This document shows, one piece after another, positions 34,938 to 43,082 of a DNA stretch of 58,191 nucleotides (positions are counted from its first letter, which is position 1; the number at the start of each line of letters is the position of its first letter). The notes beneath the pieces were generated by a model that searched no databases, had not been told where the DNA came from, and saw only the letters and a program-made list of their open reading frames with translations. Source of the stretch: Treponema sp. (GTDB lineage Bacteria > Spirochaetota > Spirochaetia > Treponematales > Treponemataceae); contig JAFSJW010000020.1 of assembly GCA_017449265.1 (NCBI GenBank), positions 1-58,191 on the forward strand, read 5' to 3'. Made by a program: the position numbers and the translations under genes.

Positions 34938-35608
34938 GAGAAAAGAAAAAAATAATTTTTGTTTCTCTTTTCTGTATTTTTCCGCTGGTTTTTCTTAGCG
35001 CGCATACGCCTGTGTCGCTTGGCTGCGCTGCCTATGCGAACGAGGACTGGGAGTCCGCCGTGCTTTTTTTCAAAAAAGCTCAGGCTCTGGGAGAGCTTAC
35101 GGACGAAACTCTGTATCTTCTCGTTCACTGCGAAGTCCAGCTTGGCGATTTTAAGGGGGCGCAGGCCGACTGCGGGCGTTTTCTTGACGCTTATGATTCA
35201 AGTCCCTATTTTCCGCATATAATGTACCAGAACGGAAAACTCCTTCATCAGCTCGGACGCAATGAGAGCGCGGTTCTTTATCTTTGCGAGTTTTGTAGGA
35301 GAAATCCTGACAGTTTCCTTTATGGGAATGCCTTGTATTTTATGGCGGAATCGTTCTTTTGCGAGTATAATTTTGATGCGGCAAAACCACTTTATGAGAA
35401 GATTGTTTGTGACTTTCCGCAGAACGAGAATATTCAGGACGCAAAGTATAAAATCATGCTCATTGAGAACAGGGCGCGAGAAGAAAAATTGCTTTACCTA
35501 CTGAAAGTTATCGGAGAGGAAAGCCTTGCGGCGCAAGAAGAGTACGACCGCAAGCTTAGGAGTTTCAAGCTCCGTAATGAAGCATCGATTAAAGTTCAGG
35601 GCAGATAA
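34925..35608 (+). CDS. Exported TPR protein
   Basis: A 227-residue protein with a signal peptide (KKIIFVSLFCIFPLVFLSA) and four or five TPR-like units of the type seen in periplasmic YbgF/BamD-like proteins (DYFPHIMYQNGKLLHQLGRNESA, LYFMAESFFCEYNFDAAKPLYEKI). The start is a GTG with GGAG 7 nt upstream, inside the end of rpe, so translation is coupled. The following gene begins 2 bp after its stop. Likely an envelope scaffold; no specific role can be read. Confidence 0.75.
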   Translation: MGVLREKKKIIFVSLFCIFPLVFLSAHTPVSLGCAAYANEDWESAVLFFKKAQALGELTDETLYLLVHCEVQLGDFKGAQADCGRFLDAYDSSPYFPHIMYQNGKLLHQLGRNESAVLYLCEFCRRNPDSFLYGNALYFMAESFFCEYNFDAAKPLYEKIVCDFPQNENIQDAKYKIMLIENRAREEKLLYLLKVIGEESLAAQEEYDRKLRSFKLRNEASIKVQGR

Positions 35609-35610
35609 AC

Positions 35611-36744
35611 ATGGGTAGAACATCACTTGACATAGCAAAAAGATTTATGAAAAGAAGGAAGTTCGGCGAGGCACTTTCTATTCTGGAGGAGGGGCTTTCG
35701 ACTTTGGAGGAGTCTCTGTCAATCAGGGGAAAAGAGCTTTCTGCGGACGAATATTCTGAGCGGTGCAAAGGTTTGTTTGATTATTACCTTACGGCTGGAA
35801 TCGCATGTCTTTATCTGGGCGACACTGGAAACGCGAAGGCTTATTTTGAGAAAGCGAACAGAATCAGTCTTACGAACACTTTGCTTATGAATGCGTTCGC
35901 CGTGCTGTATTTGCGGCGCGGGGATACAATCAGAGCTACCCAGAAGTATATTGAGGTGCAAGAGGCCGACCCTGAGAACGAGCTTGCAAAGAGGGGACTT
36001 GATTTTCTTGAGAAAAAGGGCACTCCAGAAGAAATTGTCCGGCTTTTGGACAGCGGTGAAATTGAAAAATTTTATCCGCCGCTCGGAGTGAATCCTGATA
36101 TAATCGGGTTTTCAATTCTTGCCGGCGTTTTCGGCGTTTTGCTTGCTCTCGGAATATTGTTTTTTTCTGGAAAACACACAGGCTCAAGCAGGAATGTTGA
36201 CTGGAGCGGGTATACATCCGTCCAGAATTATTCCAATATTTTTGATGATGACGCAGATACTGTTTATGAGCTAAAAGACAGCGAGATAAAAAAATCTTGG
36301 AAAAAGATAAAATCTTTTATAGAGGAAGAGCGGGACAATGCTGCCAGAGTCGAAATAAACAGACTTTTGAACTCAAATGCGTCGAGCGAGGTAAAAAATC
36401 AGGTTTCCGAGGCGGAGAAACTTCTGGAAGAACCTGATTTGATGAACCTAAAGGACAGCTTTACGATTCAGCAGGTTCTGGAAGAGCCTGTGCTTTATTC
36501 GGGCTGCTTCGTTTACTGGGAGGGGCGCGTTATGAATGAGGTTGTCGAGAGCGGTCTGTATCAGTTTGATTTGATTATTGAGGACAATAACAATAACAAA
36601 ATGCTCGGAATCCCTGTGAAATTTGATTTTGTACCTCTTCCGCCCGTTGACTCAAGGAAGCCTATAAAGATTTTTGGAAGCATAAATTTTGAGGGTGGGC
36701 GAGTGTTCATCAGGGAAAGAAATTATTATCAGTCCGTGCGCTGA
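35611..36744 (+). CDS. Membrane-anchored TPR protein
   Basis: A 377-residue protein. The N-terminal 165 residues are cytoplasmic TPR-like helices (AYFEKANRISLTNTLLMNAFAVLYLRRGDTIRA). One transmembrane segment lies at about 165-187 (IIGFSILAGVFGVLLALGIL). After an acidic linker the C-terminal domain (about 280-377) looks like a small OB-like beta fold (VLYSGCFVYWEGRVMNEVVESG). No named family recognised. It is third in the rpe-TPR-TPR transcript; no terminator is obvious before the recA promoter. Confidence 0.7.
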   Translation: MGRTSLDIAKRFMKRRKFGEALSILEEGLSTLEESLSIRGKELSADEYSERCKGLFDYYLTAGIACLYLGDTGNAKAYFEKANRISLTNTLLMNAFAVLYLRRGDTIRATQKYIEVQEADPENELAKRGLDFLEKKGTPEEIVRLLDSGEIEKFYPPLGVNPDIIGFSILAGVFGVLLALGILFFSGKHTGSSRNVDWSGYTSVQNYSNIFDDDADTVYELKDSEIKKSWKKIKSFIEEERDNAARVEINRLLNSNASSEVKNQVSEAEKLLEEPDLMNLKDSFTIQQVLEEPVLYSGCFVYWEGRVMNEVVESGLYQFDLIIEDNNNNKMLGIPVKFDFVPLPPVDSRKPIKIFGSINFEGGRVFIRERNYYQSVR

Positions 36745-36783
36745 AAAAAATGCTGATATAACAAAAAATTATAAAAAAATGAT

Positions 36784-36840
36784 GTCAAAAAGTGAAATTC
36801 TTTGACCCTATAATAGTGGGCTGTTTTGAAACTTGTTTTC
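36784..36840 (+). promoter_or_regulatory. recA promoter with an operator-like inverted repeat
   Basis: GTCAAA (36784-36789) and TTTGAC (36801-36806) form an inverted repeat with an 11-nt centre, immediately before TATAAT (36809-36814). The segment after the -10 (TAGTGGGCTGTTTTGAAAC) resembles a degenerate left arm of the palindromic element. The repeat does not match the LexA boxes I know from Gram-positive or proteobacterial species. Confidence 0.5.
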
Positions 36841-36906
36841 TAAATGAAAATCCGCTTTCGGGCAGCAACTTTAGTATGAAGAAAAAATTAATTTCAAGGT
36901 GGAACT

Positions 36907-38130
36907 ATGGCTGAAAAAAACGCTCCGGCAGCGGATATGTCGGAAAAATTGAAAGCTCTTGAGGCCGCAAGACTTCAGATTGAAAAACAGTTCGGAGCTG
37001 GCTCGCTTATGAAAATGGGAAGCCAGACTGATACTTCTTCTGTGGATGTCGTTCCCACAGGCTCTATCCTTTTGGACGAGGCTCTGGGCGTGGGAGGGTA
37101 TCCGCGCGGAAGAATTATCGAAATGTACGGACCTGAAAGCTCCGGAAAAACTACGCTCGCGCTTCATGCGGTTGCAGAAACTCAGAAGCTTGGTGGGCTT
37201 GCGGCTTACATAGATGCGGAGCATGCGCTGGATCCCGTTTACGCAAAAAATCTTGGCGTTGATGTTGAGAACTTGTACCTTTCTCAGCCTGATTCTGGCG
37301 AGCAGGCTCTTTCAATCGCAGAGACGCTCGTTCGTTCTGGGGCAGTCGATATAATCGTCATCGATTCTGTTGCTGCCCTTGTACCGCAGAAAGAAATAGA
37401 AGGCGAAATGGGAGACTCCGTAATGGGCGTTCAGGCGCGCCTTATGAGTCAGGCTCTCAGAAAACTTACCGCAATCGTAGGAAAATCCAAGTGCATAATC
37501 GTCTTCATAAATCAAATCCGAATGAAGATTGGTGTTATGTTCGGAAACCCTGAAACTACGACCGGAGGAAACGCGCTTAAATTCTACTCGTCGATTCGCC
37601 TTGAGATAAGGCGCATCGAGTCTATTGACGGAAAAGGTGAGGAAGATGCCGTAGGAAACCGCGTCAGGGTAAAAATTGTTAAGAACAAAGTTGCTCCGCC
37701 GTTCAGAAAGGTGGAGCTTGATATTTACTTCGGAAAAGGTGTTTCCGCTACGGCCTCTCTTCTTGACTCCGCCGTTAAGCACGGGTTCATCGACAAGCGC
37801 GGCGCATGGTACACGCGTGGTGACGAGAAAGTTGGTCAGGGAAAAGAGAATGCGATTAATTTTCTTGAGCAGAATCCGGATTATGCGCGCTCCGTCGAGC
37901 TGCAAATCCGCGAGCAGCTTTTCCCAGGACAGGTGCTTCGGACAAAAGAGGGGGTTGCTGTTTATCCTGAGCAGGAAAAGGCTGCTAAGGCGGCAAAATC
38001 ATCTTCAAAAGACGAAAAGGGCGAAAAAGCTGAGAAGCCTGAGCCAAAAACAAAGTCCAAGTCAGAACCGAAGGCTGAGGTTCTGGCAAGTGAGCCTCCG
38101 ACCGTTTCTCCGGACGACGCTTTGTTCTGA
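36907..38130 (+). CDS. recA: Recombinase RecA
   Basis: Strand-exchange ATPase and DNA-damage sensor. Walker A GPESSGKT at 75-82, Walker [13 protein letters not shown], the L1/L2 DNA-binding loops ([43 protein letters not shown]) and the C-terminal domain are all standard. The last 60 residues are an extra Lys/Glu/Ser/Pro-rich low-complexity tail ending in an acidic DDALF, longer than the usual acidic tail (407 residues against about 350). It has an AGGTGG ribosome site and heads the folK-scpAB-rluB-cmk-rpsA run. Confidence 0.97.
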   Translation: MAEKNAPAADMSEKLKALEAARLQIEKQFGAGSLMKMGSQTDTSSVDVVPTGSILLDEALGVGGYPRGRIIEMYGPESSGKTTLALHAVAETQKLGGLAAYIDAEHALDPVYAKNLGVDVENLYLSQPDSGEQALSIAETLVRSGAVDIIVIDSVAALVPQKEIEGEMGDSVMGVQARLMSQALRKLTAIVGKSKCIIVFINQIRMKIGVMFGNPETTTGGNALKFYSSIRLEIRRIESIDGKGEEDAVGNRVRVKIVKNKVAPPFRKVELDIYFGKGVSATASLLDSAVKHGFIDKRGAWYTRGDEKVGQGKENAINFLEQNPDYARSVELQIREQLFPGQVLRTKEGVAVYPEQEKAAKAAKSSSKDEKGEKAEKPEPKTKSKSEPKAEVLASEPPTVSPDDALF

Positions 38131-38132
38131 TA

Positions 38133-38648
38133 ATGAAAGAATTTGTTGTTCTTGGGCTTGGCTCAAACAAGGGGTGGGGCAGACTCGCTCCGCTCCAGCT
38201 TTTGCGCGCTGCTTGTAAAAAACTTTCTCATTTGCTTTCAGATTTTTCATATTCGGCCGTTTACCTGACGAAGCCTATGTATGTGGAGAATCAGGAAAAA
38301 TTCTTCAATATGGTTGTTTCTGGTTTCATCGAAGACACAGACCCTTTTGAGCTTTTGGATAAGATTCACCAGATTGAGGCTTCTCTCGGGCGCAACCGGG
38401 CTTGTGAAATTCGGAACGGTCCGCGGTCAATCGATATTGACATAGAAATCTTTGGTGACAGGACGATATATTCTGAAACGCTTGAAATCCCGCATCCGAG
38501 AATAAAGGAGCGGGCGTTTGTTCTTGTTCCGCTGCTTGAGGTTTTGGAAAAAAATGCCGATTCTGAAAGATATGAAGGATTTTTTTCTGATTTTGGGAAA
38601 CTAAATACTGATGATATAGAAAAAATTCTTCGTTTTGAGGAATTATGA
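38133..38648 (+). CDS. folK: 2-amino-4-hydroxy-6-hydroxymethyldihydropteridine pyrophosphokinase
   Basis: HPPK transfers pyrophosphate from ATP to hydroxymethyl-dihydropterin in folate synthesis. The 171-residue protein has LGLGSNKG at the start, FFNMVV, and the signature RNGPRSIDIDIEIFGD (ATP/Mg-binding Asp pair) followed by PHPRIKERAFVLVPLLE. It begins 2 bp after recA and overlaps scpA by 4 bp (ATGA). No folP or folB is adjacent. Confidence 0.93.
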   Translation: MKEFVVLGLGSNKGWGRLAPLQLLRAACKKLSHLLSDFSYSAVYLTKPMYVENQEKFFNMVVSGFIEDTDPFELLDKIHQIEASLGRNRACEIRNGPRSIDIDIEIFGDRTIYSETLEIPHPRIKERAFVLVPLLEVLEKNADSERYEGFFSDFGKLNTDDIEKILRFEEL

Positions 38649-39412
38649 GCGAAAGTCAAGTTCAAAATGAGCAGTCCGAAAAAAAAATGTCCTATAAAAT
38701 CGGAGAGTTCGAGGGACCTCTTGATTTATTGTGGGCGTTGATACATGAAAAAAAAATAGATGTGTATGATATTCCGATTATTGAAATAACAGAGCAGTTT
38801 TTGGAATATCTGGATTTTGCGGTTTCTGTGGATTTGGGCGACCTGAGCGATTTTTATGCAATGGCCGCTAAACTTATCTATATAAAGAGCAGGATGATGC
38901 TTCCTGTGGACAGCTCTGTTGACGAAGGTCTTGATTTTGATGACCCGAGGGACGAGCTTGTTGAGAGGCTTATCGAGTACCAGAAATTCAAGAAGCTGTC
39001 TTCTCTTATGGAGGAGAAAGAGGATTTGAACGAATGGAACTTTGAGAGAAAAAAAATCCACCGCGCAGTTCCCGAGGAAAGCAGGGAAGATATATGGGAA
39101 AAAGTTGATACTTGGAATCTTCTTGACCAGATGCAGAAAATGTTCAGGAATTTGATTTCATCATTCAATGATGCCCGCGTTCTTGATATGAATGAGGAGA
39201 TTTCTGTGAACGAAAAAAAGACTTTGATGGCAGAATTCCTTGAGCAGCGCGGGGAGTGCTTTTTCTCGGATCTTATAGTTCGCGCGGGCAGCAAGCTTGA
39301 TGTCATTTGTGCGTTTATGGCAGTTCTTGAGGCTGTGAAGGAAAAACTTGCGGAGATTTATCAGAACAAATTGTTTGGAGATATAAAAATATGCCGGTAC
39401 AGGGCAGCATAG
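38645..39412 (+). CDS. scpA: Segregation and condensation protein A
   Basis: Kleisin subunit that bridges the SMC ATPase heads. The 255-residue protein contains the family start YKIGEFEGPLDLLWALIHEKKIDVYDIPI, then DLSDFYAMAAKLIYIKSRMMLP, an acidic linker and a C-terminal winged helix (FLEQRGECFFSDLIVRAG, VCAFMAVLEAVKEKLAEIYQ). It overlaps folK by 4 bp and scpB by 22 bp, so stoichiometric translation is likely. Confidence 0.95.
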   Translation: MSESQVQNEQSEKKMSYKIGEFEGPLDLLWALIHEKKIDVYDIPIIEITEQFLEYLDFAVSVDLGDLSDFYAMAAKLIYIKSRMMLPVDSSVDEGLDFDDPRDELVERLIEYQKFKKLSSLMEEKEDLNEWNFERKKIHRAVPEESREDIWEKVDTWNLLDQMQKMFRNLISSFNDARVLDMNEEISVNEKKTLMAEFLEQRGECFFSDLIVRAGSKLDVICAFMAVLEAVKEKLAEIYQNKLFGDIKICRYRAA

Positions 39413-39999
39413 AAAGCATAGAAAACGAAACTGAAAATACTCAAACACAAGTTCCTGCGAATATCGAGAAAGAGGCGGGTCTTGTTGAAACTGTCCTTTT
39501 TTTGGAAAGCGAGCCTTTGTCCGTTGATGTGATTTCTCGCACGGCAAGGATTTCTGCGGATATTGTTGAGGATTGTCTTGCGCTTCTTAAAGAAAAGTAT
39601 TCGGCGGATAATTCAGGAATAGAACTTTCCATGATTACGGGCGGCTGGATTCTTACGCCTAAGCGGGAGAACTGGGATGTTTTGAAAGAAAAATACGGTA
39701 ACAGGAATGAGGGAAAGCTTTCCCGCTCTGCGCTTGAAACGCTTTCGATAATTGCGTACAAGCAGCCTGTTACTAGGGCAGAGATTGAGCATATACGCGG
39801 GGTTTCCCCCGATAACATGATAAGGATGCTCATTGAGAGACAGCTTATTCAGGAGGTTGGAAAAAAGAACGACGCTCCTGGAAAGCCTGTTCAGTTTGGT
39901 ACTACAAAAGAATTCCTCAAATTTTTCAAGTTGAATTCAATCGCGGAGTTGCCAAGGCTGGATGAAAAAGAAGAAGAGAGGTTCGTTCTTGCCCGATAA
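39391..39999 (+). CDS. scpB: Segregation and condensation protein B
   Basis: Dimeric winged-helix partner of ScpA in the SMC-ScpAB complex. The 202 residues include VETVLFLESEPLSVDVISR, GIELSMITGGWILTPK and the strongly conserved LSRSALETLSIIAYKQPVTRAEIEHIRGV. The ATG lies inside the end of scpA. The 3' end overlaps rluB by 38 bp. Confidence 0.95.
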   Translation: MPVQGSIESIENETENTQTQVPANIEKEAGLVETVLFLESEPLSVDVISRTARISADIVEDCLALLKEKYSADNSGIELSMITGGWILTPKRENWDVLKEKYGNRNEGKLSRSALETLSIIAYKQPVTRAEIEHIRGVSPDNMIRMLIERQLIQEVGKKNDAPGKPVQFGTTKEFLKFFKLNSIAELPRLDEKEEERFVLAR

Positions 40000-40714
40000 T
40001 CATAATGTCGTTCGCTTGCAGGCTTTTCTTGCGCATTGTGGTGTTGCAAGCAGAAGGGCGAGCGAAAAAATAATTGCAGATGGAAGAGTTCAAGTAAACG
40101 GAAAAGTCGTTACGGAGCTTGGCACGAAAGTTTCTGAAAACGATATTGTTCTTGTGGACGGAAAGCAAATCTTCGTGGAAGAAACCAAGCGGTATGTGCT
40201 GCTCAATAAGCCAGTGGGGTATGTTTGCACCCAGTCTGATGAGAAGGGGCGCGAGACGGCTGTTGAGCTTCTGAAAGATGCTTATTCCGAGCGGCTTTAC
40301 AATGTCGGACGGCTTGATATGTTTTCTTGCGGCATTATAATTTTTACCAATGACGGAGATTTTGCCAGACGGCTTTCTCATCCCAGTGCTGAAGTCGAGA
40401 AAGAGTATATCGTCACCTCTGCCATGCCTTTCCCGCGGGATCTTGCTGAGAATTTTAAAAAAGGGCTTCGTGTTGAAGGGGTTTTTTATAAGGCGAAAAA
40501 TGCTGAGGAAATAACATCCAGAAAAATGCGAGTTGTTCTTGTTGAAGGCAAAAACCGCGAAATCAGGCGTGTTTTTGCTGATGCCGGAGTTCAGATAAAA
40601 ATGCTCAAAAGGGTTAGGATTGGAAATGTTCAAATCGGAAATCTTAAACCTGGTGAATACAGGGATTTGAATTCGGACGAGCTGAAAGAACTTTTGTCAA
40701 TTTGTAAAAATTAA
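39962..40714 (+). CDS. rluB: Pseudouridine synthase, RluB/RsuA family
   Basis: Modifies a uridine in rRNA. The 250 residues comprise an N-terminal S4 RNA-binding domain (RLQAFLAHCGVASRRASEKII, GRVQVNGKVV) and the catalytic domain, with LLNKPVGYVCTQSD, the catalytic Asp in NVGRLDMFSCGIIIFTNDG (family consensus GRLDxxTxGLLhhTNDG), and EGKNREIRRVF. Position after scpAB is the standard place for rluB. The start is inside scpB; a slightly later start would also be possible. Confidence 0.92.
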   Translation: MKKKKRGSFLPDNHNVVRLQAFLAHCGVASRRASEKIIADGRVQVNGKVVTELGTKVSENDIVLVDGKQIFVEETKRYVLLNKPVGYVCTQSDEKGRETAVELLKDAYSERLYNVGRLDMFSCGIIIFTNDGDFARRLSHPSAEVEKEYIVTSAMPFPRDLAENFKKGLRVEGVFYKAKNAEEITSRKMRVVLVEGKNREIRRVFADAGVQIKMLKRVRIGNVQIGNLKPGEYRDLNSDELKELLSICKN

Positions 40715-40724
40715 GGGGGACTTT

Positions 40725-41357
40725 ATGATTATTGCTATTGATGGACCTGCTGGAACTGGCAAGTCAACTATTGCTTCAATTATTGCGAAAAAATTGAACA
40801 TAACATATTTGAATAGCGGAAGTTTTTACCGCGCTCTTACGCTTGCTCTGAATTCTACGGATATTGCAGTTTCTGATGAGAAAGTCGTAATTGATTTTTG
40901 CAAAAAACAGCAGCTTGATTATGTGAATTCAAGACTTTTTCTGAATGGAGTTGATGTTGAGGACAGCCTTCACAATGATGATGTGAGCAAAAGAGTTGCG
41001 CAGGTTTCTTCTATAATATCTGTGCGGCATCTTGTAAATGAGCGGATGCGTGAGATTACGAAAAGCCAGAGCATTATATGCGAGGGCAGGGACATGACAA
41101 CCGTTGTTTTTCCGAACGCCGAGTATAAGTTTTATCTGGACGCATCGATTGATGTTCAGGCAAAACGCCGTTTTGACCAAGGCGTAAGCAACATGACGCT
41201 TGAAGAAATAAAAGAATCTATAAGAAAACGCGATGAAATTGATAGAAATAAGGCGGAAGGTGCTTTGAAAAAAGCTGATGATGCTTTTTATATCGATACT
41301 TCTGACTTGACTATTGACAAAGTTTGTGAAATAATTTTAAGCAAAATTAATTTTTAA
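40725..41357 (+). CDS. cmk: Cytidylate kinase
   Basis: Phosphorylates CMP and dCMP. The 210-residue P-loop kinase has GPAGTGKST at residues 7-15, LNSGSFYRALT (substrate loop), CEGRDMTTVVFPNAEYKFYLDAS with the conserved GRD, and the LID region KRRFDQG and KRDEIDRNKAEG. It is 9 bp before rpsA, the common cmk-rpsA arrangement. Confidence 0.95.
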   Translation: MIIAIDGPAGTGKSTIASIIAKKLNITYLNSGSFYRALTLALNSTDIAVSDEKVVIDFCKKQQLDYVNSRLFLNGVDVEDSLHNDDVSKRVAQVSSIISVRHLVNERMREITKSQSIICEGRDMTTVVFPNAEYKFYLDASIDVQAKRRFDQGVSNMTLEEIKESIRKRDEIDRNKAEGALKKADDAFYIDTSDLTIDKVCEIILSKINF

Positions 41358-41366
41358 GGGTTATTT

Positions 41367-43073
41367 ATGGCACAGATGGAAGTGGAAAATAATGAATCTT
41401 CAAAAAGATCATTGCAGACACAATTAGAGGAGTCTCTAAACAGTTTTAAAACTTTAGAAGATGGGCAGCTTGTTGACGGCACTGTAATTCAGGTTACAGA
41501 TGACCTTGTTTTTATTAATATTGGTTATAAGTCAGAAGGAAAAATTCCTGTTTCTGAGTTTGCTGGAGAATTGCCGAAAGAGGGCGATGTAATTGCTGTT
41601 GTTCTTGTAAAACTTGAAGGTCGCAACGGACCAGAGGTTTCTTTTGCAAAGGCGAAGGCAAAGCAGGTCTGGAAAGACCTCAGAAAGGCCAGCGATGAGA
41701 AACTGCCTGTAGAGGGAAAGATTGAGAAAGAGGTTAAGGGTGGCTTTGATGTAAGTCTTGGTGGTGATATTCATGCGTTCCTTCCTATTAGTCAGTCTGA
41801 TAGTCAGAAAGTTGAGAATCCTTCAAAGCTCATTGGCATAGTTTCAAAATTTTATATCGAAAGACTTTATTCAGAAAACAAACAGAATATAGTTGTGAAC
41901 AGAAGAAAGTATCTGGAGGAGACTGTTGAGGCCGCCAGAGATAAGTTCTTTGCCGAAACTCAGGTTGGAGCTACTGTAAAAGGTACTGTCAAAAGCTTCA
42001 CAAGTTTTGGTGCGTTCATTGATATTGGTGGTTTCGATGGCTTGCTCCATATCAACGATATGAGCTGGGGACATGTTACACGCCCTAAAGATTTCGTTAA
42101 GAAAGGTCAGGAAATTGAGCTGAAAGTAATTAGGCTTGATCCTGCTGAAAAAAGAATTAATCTTTCGCTTAAGCATTTTACGGAAGATCCTTGGGTACAT
42201 TTTGAGGAAAAATTCCATTTGAAAGACATCGTTGAAGGTACTGTAACAAAACTTACTGATTTTGGTGCATTCATTGAGCTTGAGGAAGGAATCGAAGGAC
42301 TTGCGCATATTTCTGAATTCAGCTGGACTAAGAAAGTCAGCAAGGCTTCAGATGTTGTAAAAATTGGCGATAAAGTGAAATGTATGATTCTTGGTTATGA
42401 CATTCAGGCTGGAAGAGTTTCTCTCGGTTTGAAGCAGGTTACTGAGAATCCGTGGGATACTATTGCAGAGAAATATCCTGTAGACTCTGTTGTTCATGGA
42501 AAAGTCGTAAAATTCACGAACAATGGTGCTTTCGTGCAGCTTGAGGAAGGTATCGATGGCTTCCTGAGAGGCGAAGATATTTCTTGGACAAAGAAAGTTA
42601 AGCACCCTGGCAGTGAGCTTCAGGAAGGACAGGAAATTGATGTCAAGATTCTTGATGTTGATGCACCTGCACACAGAATTACTGTTGGTATCAAACAGCT
42701 GACGGAAAATCCGTGGATTAAGTTTGCGGAGGAGTACAAGGCTGGCTCAACTCTTGAAGGAGAAATTACATCAATAACTGAGCATGGCGTGTTCGTAAAA
42801 GCGCCGTGTGGCGTTGAGGGGCTTGTGAACAAGTCAAACCTTAGCGATGACAAGGATGTTCCTTTTGAAGAAGCTGTGAAAAAATACAATGTTGGTGATA
42901 AAATCAATGTTTATGTTGTTGATGTCAGCGTAGAAAGGGAAAGAGTTGCATTCTCAGTAAAAGAATTCAAAAAAGCTCAGGACAGAAAGGAAATCTCAAA
43001 ATATATGGCTTCGTCAGCAGATAATGACAACGAATCATATAATCCTTTCGCAGATGCTTTGAGAAAAAACTAA
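41367..43073 (+). CDS. rpsA: 30S ribosomal protein S1
   Basis: A 568-residue protein with six S1 OB-fold repeats, as in full-length bacterial S1. Repeats start near residues 33 (VDGTVIQVTDDLVFINIGYKS), 115, 200 (VKGTVKSFTSFGAFIDIGGFDG), 287, 374 and 461. Repeats 3-5 carry the most canonical RNA-binding surface (GAFIxLEEGIEGLAHISE, SLGLKQ). It has translation-linked spacing after cmk. A complete S1 matters here because several genes in the window lack a Shine-Dalgarno. Confidence 0.97.
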   Translation: MAQMEVENNESSKRSLQTQLEESLNSFKTLEDGQLVDGTVIQVTDDLVFINIGYKSEGKIPVSEFAGELPKEGDVIAVVLVKLEGRNGPEVSFAKAKAKQVWKDLRKASDEKLPVEGKIEKEVKGGFDVSLGGDIHAFLPISQSDSQKVENPSKLIGIVSKFYIERLYSENKQNIVVNRRKYLEETVEAARDKFFAETQVGATVKGTVKSFTSFGAFIDIGGFDGLLHINDMSWGHVTRPKDFVKKGQEIELKVIRLDPAEKRINLSLKHFTEDPWVHFEEKFHLKDIVEGTVTKLTDFGAFIELEEGIEGLAHISEFSWTKKVSKASDVVKIGDKVKCMILGYDIQAGRVSLGLKQVTENPWDTIAEKYPVDSVVHGKVVKFTNNGAFVQLEEGIDGFLRGEDISWTKKVKHPGSELQEGQEIDVKILDVDAPAHRITVGIKQLTENPWIKFAEEYKAGSTLEGEITSITEHGVFVKAPCGVEGLVNKSNLSDDKDVPFEEAVKKYNVGDKINVYVVDVSVERERVAFSVKEFKKAQDRKEISKYMASSADNDNESYNPFADALRKN

Positions 43074-43082
43074 TTTGCATTG

